From Pisaster brevispinus (Eukaryota; Echinodermata; Asteroidea; Forcipulatida; Asteriidae), in contig JAMKCF010000003.1 of assembly GCA_023634235.1 (NCBI GenBank), positions 3,438,958 through 3,502,957 of the forward strand: DNA of 64,000 nt. Reading direction: 5' to 3'. Below, in pieces: positions 58,001 through 64,000 of this stretch. Positions within the stretch are counted from its first letter, which is position 1. Every line of letters starts with the position of its first letter. Position numbers and translations under genes: made by a program. Under the pieces are notes generated by a model that saw nothing but the letters and a program-made list of their open reading frames with translations, was not told the DNA's origin and searched no databases.

Positions 58001-61000
58001 TGTTGACGAAATACCGCCGCGGTTTGTTGCGATTCAATTATTTCACAATAACCAAATGCAATTAATGTACATGTCTCCTACATCAATTAGCCGTTTCCAC
58101 AAGCAATGCAGCTTTAAATTTACCCCTTTTGTTAGTAAGTTTAATGTAGTCTTCGAACGCGCTCGTGCATTGAAGTAATTTGATTTAATCTCTAAGTCAG
58201 GCACAGACGGTGCCGCTCTTTCTGCTATTTCCCGGTTCGTTTTTACTTGAGTCAAGGTCTTTAAAGATTTATACAATCTCGTGCAGCAACTCTGCACGCA
58301 CAGTAATTGGATAAAAAAAATTAGATAAATAAACCCCAGTTCCCCTTGTTGTAGTATTTGGTTTATATGGCAATTACCATGTTCAAATATATAAACATGA
58401 GATGAACCACTTGTGGTTACTATAATCACGTATAGCTTTTGTTTTATATTTTTGTGGAGTGTTTAATCGAAGAGAGATGAGCTGGGTTTCGACCCTGGCT
58501 CCAGCTTTTATTTTGATTTGTCAGTTATTGTAATGTAGTGCAGACGAAGCATTAACCAGAGTCCGATCCATTGATCAGGTTCAAAAAGGATCCGGTCCGG
58601 TCGTGGTCATTAATATCGGAGTCAAAAGTAGGAACCAATCCATCAGTCCGACCCAGATTCTGAATAAAAATGCCTGGATTCCGGAAAACAAAGTCAAGGA
58701 TTCTGGAACAAAATTATTTCGGACTCCAGGTCAACAAGGTGCTAATTCTCAGTCAACATCACATAAAGTAACCCGGAATCCGGATTAGGTAGCGCCGTTA
58801 ATGGTTTATGATGACGCAGAAAGGGTTTTGGCCCTCTGGAACCTTGATCAGGATCATTCTGGCCCTGGTTTCTTTTACTAAATAAAACGAAGACCGATCT
58901 TCCCAAAGTAACAAGTATTTTATATAATGGAATATGAAGTGAAGTACTTAATGTGGGGAAAGTTGGCATTTGTTTGTTGCATCTTTGAGGCTATTGCACG
59001 CGCGTCAACCATTCAGTTGAATAGCACTTTCGGTACCGATTACGCCACACTCCAATCGAATGGACGGTGGACCCGTGCTAATTTTGCTGACCCTGACCTC
59101 GGTGAAATACGGACTATCCATTGATTTTATGCAAATCAATTCACAGCATAAGCTTATGAGGGCGCCCCTTAATTAATATTCAGTAGTGGCGTCTTTAAAA
59201 AGACGTGGTCAATGTTGCTTGCTTTTTCCCAAGTAATTAAACGTCAACTAATTGCTGTGATAAGGCAGTAATAAACACACAAATTGTATGTACATTCCTC
59301 TTTTTTGTTGAAATTTATACTTTTTCTTTTTCTGTTCTTAGCAATTGCAAAACTAAAAGAAAAACATTAAACCCCATTGAAACGGGTTCAAAGGTCATCA
59401 GTTGTCAAAGTTACTTCATATTGCTGTCAGAATCTCGCACACTATCTTTCCCCGGTATCATTTCCTGCAGTGTGGCAGTGCAGAATGAAATGCCGCTGCA
59501 TTTCAATGCAGATGTTGTCCAATCGATAGCGATGCATTGCCTCAGGTTAGCTTGCACTCCAACGGTTTAAGGCCCGTAGAGAAATTTATTTAAATCCATG
59601 CCATCATATCTATATGACAAAACCATATCAATGGAATCTCGCAGCATCAGCTTGATATTCATAATTGGAATTTTGAATTTCTTAATTGATCGGTAAGGGA
59701 CTTCACAGAAATGAAGCTCCATACTGTTTGAGAGGATGTTTTTAGGGGAATGCTTTGTAGGTATGTCTCCATGGAGACAAACCTGTACAAACAAGCAGCT
59801 CAAGAGCGAGGAAGTCCTTGTGTTTCAGATATTCGTGAGAATAGATCTGTGTTTATTTACTGGAAGTTGAAAAAGAAATGCAATTACACATTTTGTTTCT
59901 TTCCTCTTCACGTTAAAGGGGGAGCTTGCACTTCGTCAGTAAAAATGCGGGAAATGAAAGTTCCGTTGATGTAAATCTGCTCTGCCTGTTACGAATGTGC
60001 TTTCCTCACAATAATATCTGTTAGCAGTTTTCAAATTGTTGACAATGACTGGTATGTACGTCAAATTCGAATACAATTAATTACACGATTCACTACAAAG
60101 AACCGCTGAGATATTTTTGCTTTAGGATAAAGCAACTGGTAATTGATTGGCTTCAGTCTGAAAGCTCACTGATCAGTCGGGTTTACCAGCGCAAATCCCT
60201 TAGAAAGTATTCTTCTGAAATACTGTGACAAGTCGTGGAAACAGCATTTGAAGACAGAGTCACGGCAAATCCCCGATGAAACATGAACTGTGTCCATTGC
60301 CTCACTAAAATGTGACTGAATTGTTATGTTAGATTGGGTGTATGGTGTGTTTATTGCAAACTAGAGTTGGAAACTTATGACAAAATTAATAATGTACATC
60401 AAATTTGATGAAGTTGTGACATGATTAAGATTATAATGTTTCATATTGAGTACGGTTTCAAAGCAAATTAGGTGTCTTTTCCTTTAATTTGAATATTTTA
60501 ATTAAACTGTCATCGTTATATAGACAGACCACAAACTACATTGTACTTGCATTAGCCTTGTTCTCTTCATGGGCAGACATCGATTGCACATAAGCATATT
60601 ACAACCCTTTCAAGGATTTGGTAGCTGCTTCAATGCGCTCACTGGAAGCACAAAGAAGTGGATTGTATAGATTTTGGATTTAACTAATTCTTGTTTCATT
60701 TCAAAAGCTCACATTCATTTCATTTAAACGTTTCGGGTCATGTCAAAGACTGCAGTACCTTCAAACTATCTTATACAAAATGTTATCTTATAAATAATCA
60801 TTTGTCTCAATCTGGAAGGTCACTTGTTATAAGTATATACCAGAGCCCAATTGTGTAAGGTTGTCTGTGCTTATGGCAGAAAAATATTACCAGCCAAAAT
60901 ACCCTGTAATGGACATTGATTGTGACTGGTGCCCTGACAATTTTTTTGCTGAGATGAAAGAGTTGCTCAGCATAATCTTCTGCTAAACAGCTCAATGAAA

Positions 61001-64000
61001 TTTGGGCACAGTTCCAATCACCCAGTGAAAGTTGTTGTCCGAATTACAAGTTTCAAGGTTGAAGATATAGGCCGAGCAGTTGAAGTTCACAGATCAACAT
61101 CGATCGCCGAATACCCAGTGATAAGCCTGGTATGACCGTGCACAAAATCTCTGACAAAACATGAACCTTGTTGTTTTCATCAATATTCAACTGATGACAT
61201 TTCCACAGGTTGTTTATGTTGTGTTTTAATAGAAGAACCTTACTCTTTTGCTGAAAACATTCATCAAATCATTATTGCTAAGCAAAAAGTTTACTTAGCT
61301 TTGTTGACAATAGCTTGGTCCTACTTTCTATGTCTTTGTCCAGCAAACATCCCCGGCGTTTTCCCAAATACTGACAAATCTTCAACTGTTCAGAAATTAA
61401 CTAATCCCAAAATCCATTCGTGTGGATTTTCCTTTTTACTGTTTGGGTAGCAAGTCCTCGCTGTTCAAAGACAAAGAGTATTGGTGCCCGTATATTATAA
61501 ATCATTGTATGCACAGGGATAGTGATAACACGGTACAGGCTTCGAATGTCCGCGGTTTACCTTGGACTGAAACCCTAGAGGAGGGTGATATTAGAGAGCT
61601 GTAATAGAACCGTGGTCTAAATTGGGCTAGGGGTAGCCCGAGATAAATCCAATTAGCAAACAACAAACTGCACGCAAAACTTAAGTGATATTCATTCCGA
61701 TGAGTCAAAGACCCGTGCGCGTACTCTAGATGACATTTAAAAACAAAGACAAACTTACAGGATTGGTAAATGTCGACAACAAAGTTTCTAACTTCTCTGA
61801 AAGCTTGTTGATTCTTTACTTCATACAAGTACTTCAGAAGTAACTTTCAAAGACTTGCAGATATCACTTTGAAGAACCCCAAAACACTGTCGCTTAGCTC
61901 TGGTGCCAGAATCAAATTACGCGCATGTGTGGGGTGAATGTGTACACAAACTGACAACATTTCACTATTTTTTGTCGGTCCACCAGACGAGCATAATTTC
62001 TTGATGACTTTTTCACAAGTTGGTTGGATGGTAAATGTCTTTGCGGTTGAAAAATAGACAGGGGAATCAGATTAACCGGTGTTTACCTTCTAGAGAAATT
62101 ATATGGTACCAAAGAACCGGTTCCAAGACGTTGTCTCAATACGTTAAGGCAGTTTCTCAATGGCTTCCAAGCGTCTGAAAGTATTTTAAACGTTGTTCTC
62201 GTGTGTTCACATTGCATGAATAATGCACAGAATGTGTTGATATACCATAACATACATTAAGACATAAATACAGTGTGACTCATATCTATAAAAACACCCC
62301 ACTGGTTTAATGGTTGACAGACACGAGGCGAACATAAAATGGTCTTGGATGGCATGCAAAAAATTACATTTTATGCAAACGACGCGCGATAACATGCTTA
62401 CAAGGTATTTTAAGTCATTGGCTTTTGGAAGAGTAAATTCAATTCCATCCCCAATAAGCACCTTATCCACGCCATCCAACCAACCTGTGAAAGCTCATCA
62501 AACTACGAGATCCCGTTTTAAAGCTAATTAAGATTGCCCACAAGGTCGTGCTTTTTGTAAGCAGCGTGACGTCATCTGTGATGCCCGTTGTATGAAAATA
62601 GTTGGAACGGACTATGGGATGAATGTTGTGTGATTATCGGCCGTTTCTCGAGCGGTGCATGTCACTCAACGCGTACTCATCCAGCAGACAGACACAAAAA
62701 ATTATATGACAACAAATATAAAAGGGGCTTTGAAGATTTCTCATAACGTCGATGAGGAGACTAAACCATCCTGTTGAAAGTTCCGAGGCATAGTTCAACG
62801 GATCTGGGTCGGGGTACGACCCGGAATGGATAACCTTTTTTTTCTGGACGTTATGATGACCCGAAACATTTAGTGGCTACAATAAACAAACCAGTATTAA
62901 ACGTGGAAGTACTTATGCCACACAACAAGGACCGTTAACAAATTCTTCATAAACAGTATTCAACGTTATATTTATTGCTCTTAACACAAATGAAATAAAA
63001 ACAAATTGATTCGTTATATTTACGTTTAACTCCTCGACAAGCAAGTTTTACGGCTTTTTTGTTTGGCACCGATATACAATTCTTAAATATTATTAGTTGT
63101 GTTTAGACAAGCCTATTCGAATATCATAAAAAGCAGATGCTTTAAAAGAAAGTATCAACGTTGTATCAGCTCTTTAAATTACAGGACTTAGAGGATATTA
63201 TTTTACTTATGGCACAATGGGAACGAAGCTGCACTTGAACATAATTGAAGCCGCTAGTCACTGTATAATGTTGATACATTACTATTGTATCTTTCTAGCG
63301 AGATGCAAGTTTTCCCCGAAGAAACGGAGGAAATCCGATGATATTTTGGTAACAAAACTAACCGAGCTGTTTTAAAGTGGTGCGCCTTGGGCATCTTTTT
63401 TTTCCAAAGAGAATTCAGCCATGTGAGGAATGTAACAACGGTATAATGTTAAAATCTGAATATGTAACTTTGTTTAATTTTTGTATCAATATCATGTTAT
63501 AGGGGGCAATCACATTAATACTAAATAACGTCATATACCTAGAACAAGCAACAAATAACATGTGACTTGATACAGTCCATTTATTTGATTCGCGTTGACT
63601 CTCGGCAGGCATATTGTTTTTTAGTATGGATCATCTGCAAAGTACGTCACAAGCTGCTACGACCTTATAGACATACGTCTAGGTTAATAACCTGTGATTC
63701 CGCATAATAACGCCCTGTACCAAGCCTAACCAGTCAATGACTTTTGATTTAACACCTCCCCTTTAATTAACTCGCGTCTTCGAATACTCATGGCAGCCAA
63801 TTTAGTCTGGCTTATCTGCACATTATGACACAGACTGACCGAGGCTTTAAACCAGGCACTCCGCGCATGACGTAAACACCCTTTCTCGCTGCCCATTTAC
63901 AGATTCCTAATTGTCAAGTAAACTCACCAATGTAATAGCTTTATAAAATGCTGCTGCGGACTTGAGAGTTTTCATGCAATGATTTAAGGTTTGTTGAGCC
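52081..64000. other. Region upstream of nAChR exon 2, no gene recognised
   Basis: Exon 1 of the receptor should be here or beyond. I checked minus-strand ATG-to-donor segments for a hydrophobic leader in the right phase and found none convincing. Contents noted: a C run near 55512-55521, a cluster of GGAATTACG motifs (55241-55333), one MITE (60843-61019), and unassigned ORFs such as 57834-58178 (+, 114 codons) and 53526-53882 (-, 118 codons, Lys-rich) that match nothing I know. Confidence 0.5.
60843..61019. mobile_element. MITE, CCCAATTTCATAGAGCTGC family, distant copy
   Basis: Starts AGCCCAATTGTGTAAGG and ends AGCTCAATGAAATTTGGGC. The interior has TTACCAGCCAAAATACC and TGTGACTGGTGCCCTG, matching the other copies with more decay. 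Confidence 0.65.

Noticed and set aside
63415..63612. Candidate nAChR signal-peptide exon (MLFVACS before GTATAT)
   Set aside because: The splice phase is wrong for the exon at 52080, and the hydrophobic stretch is too short.
1..64000. CRISPR arrays, operons, ribosome-binding sites, phage or integron structures
   Set aside because: The sequence is eukaryotic with spliced genes; no array of regular repeats with unique spacers was seen.

Overview
The window is animal nuclear DNA: AT-rich, dominated by introns and intergenic sequence, and carrying short exons with GT/AG splice sites, tRNA-derived SINEs, small inverted-repeat elements (MITEs), LINE relics and many long G or C runs. I read it as an invertebrate deuterostome, probably an echinoderm such as a sea star. 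This rests on the protein matches and the general look of the repeats, not on a database search.

Three genes could be assembled exon by exon, with splice phases that agree throughout. (1) Plus strand, about 3.06-10.76 kb: the 3' part of an SH2B-family adaptor gene. Four exons encode a proline/serine-rich linker, a complete SH2 domain and the conserved C-terminal Asn-Gln-Tyr-Ser-Phe tail. Upstream exons, including any PH domain, lie outside the window. (2) Plus strand, 23.36-32.81 kb: a complete ten-exon GLT1D1 (glycosyltransferase 1 domain-containing 1) gene of 340 codons plus stop, with a GT4-type EX7E motif. A likely untranslated first exon ends at 21,679, and two small upstream ORFs precede the start codon. 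The second of these overlaps the start as ATGA. (3) Minus strand, 52.08-38.38 kb: a nicotinic acetylcholine receptor alpha subunit in seven exons, 544 residues, lacking only the signal-peptide exon. GLT1D1 and the receptor are convergent, separated by about 5.6 kb.

A fourth, uncertain, unrecognised two-exon gene tail is on the minus strand at 20.30-19.84 kb. Its larger exon overlaps an equally open plus-strand frame that is also flanked by splice sites.

The rest is introns and intergenic DNA. About 10.8-19.8 kb holds the possible SH2B 3' UTR and MITEs of one family, one nested inside another. About 33-38 kb holds the convergent 3' ends and a SINE. From 52 kb to the end no gene is recognised; the missing receptor exon 1 should lie there or beyond. 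The three recognised proteins have unrelated jobs (receptor-kinase adaptor, predicted cytosolic glycosyltransferase, ligand-gated cation channel), and nothing suggests a shared pathway. The most notable points are a degenerate duplicate of an SH2B exon inside the next intron, the ATGA-coupled upstream ORF of GLT1D1, and unusual pore-lining residues in the receptor.
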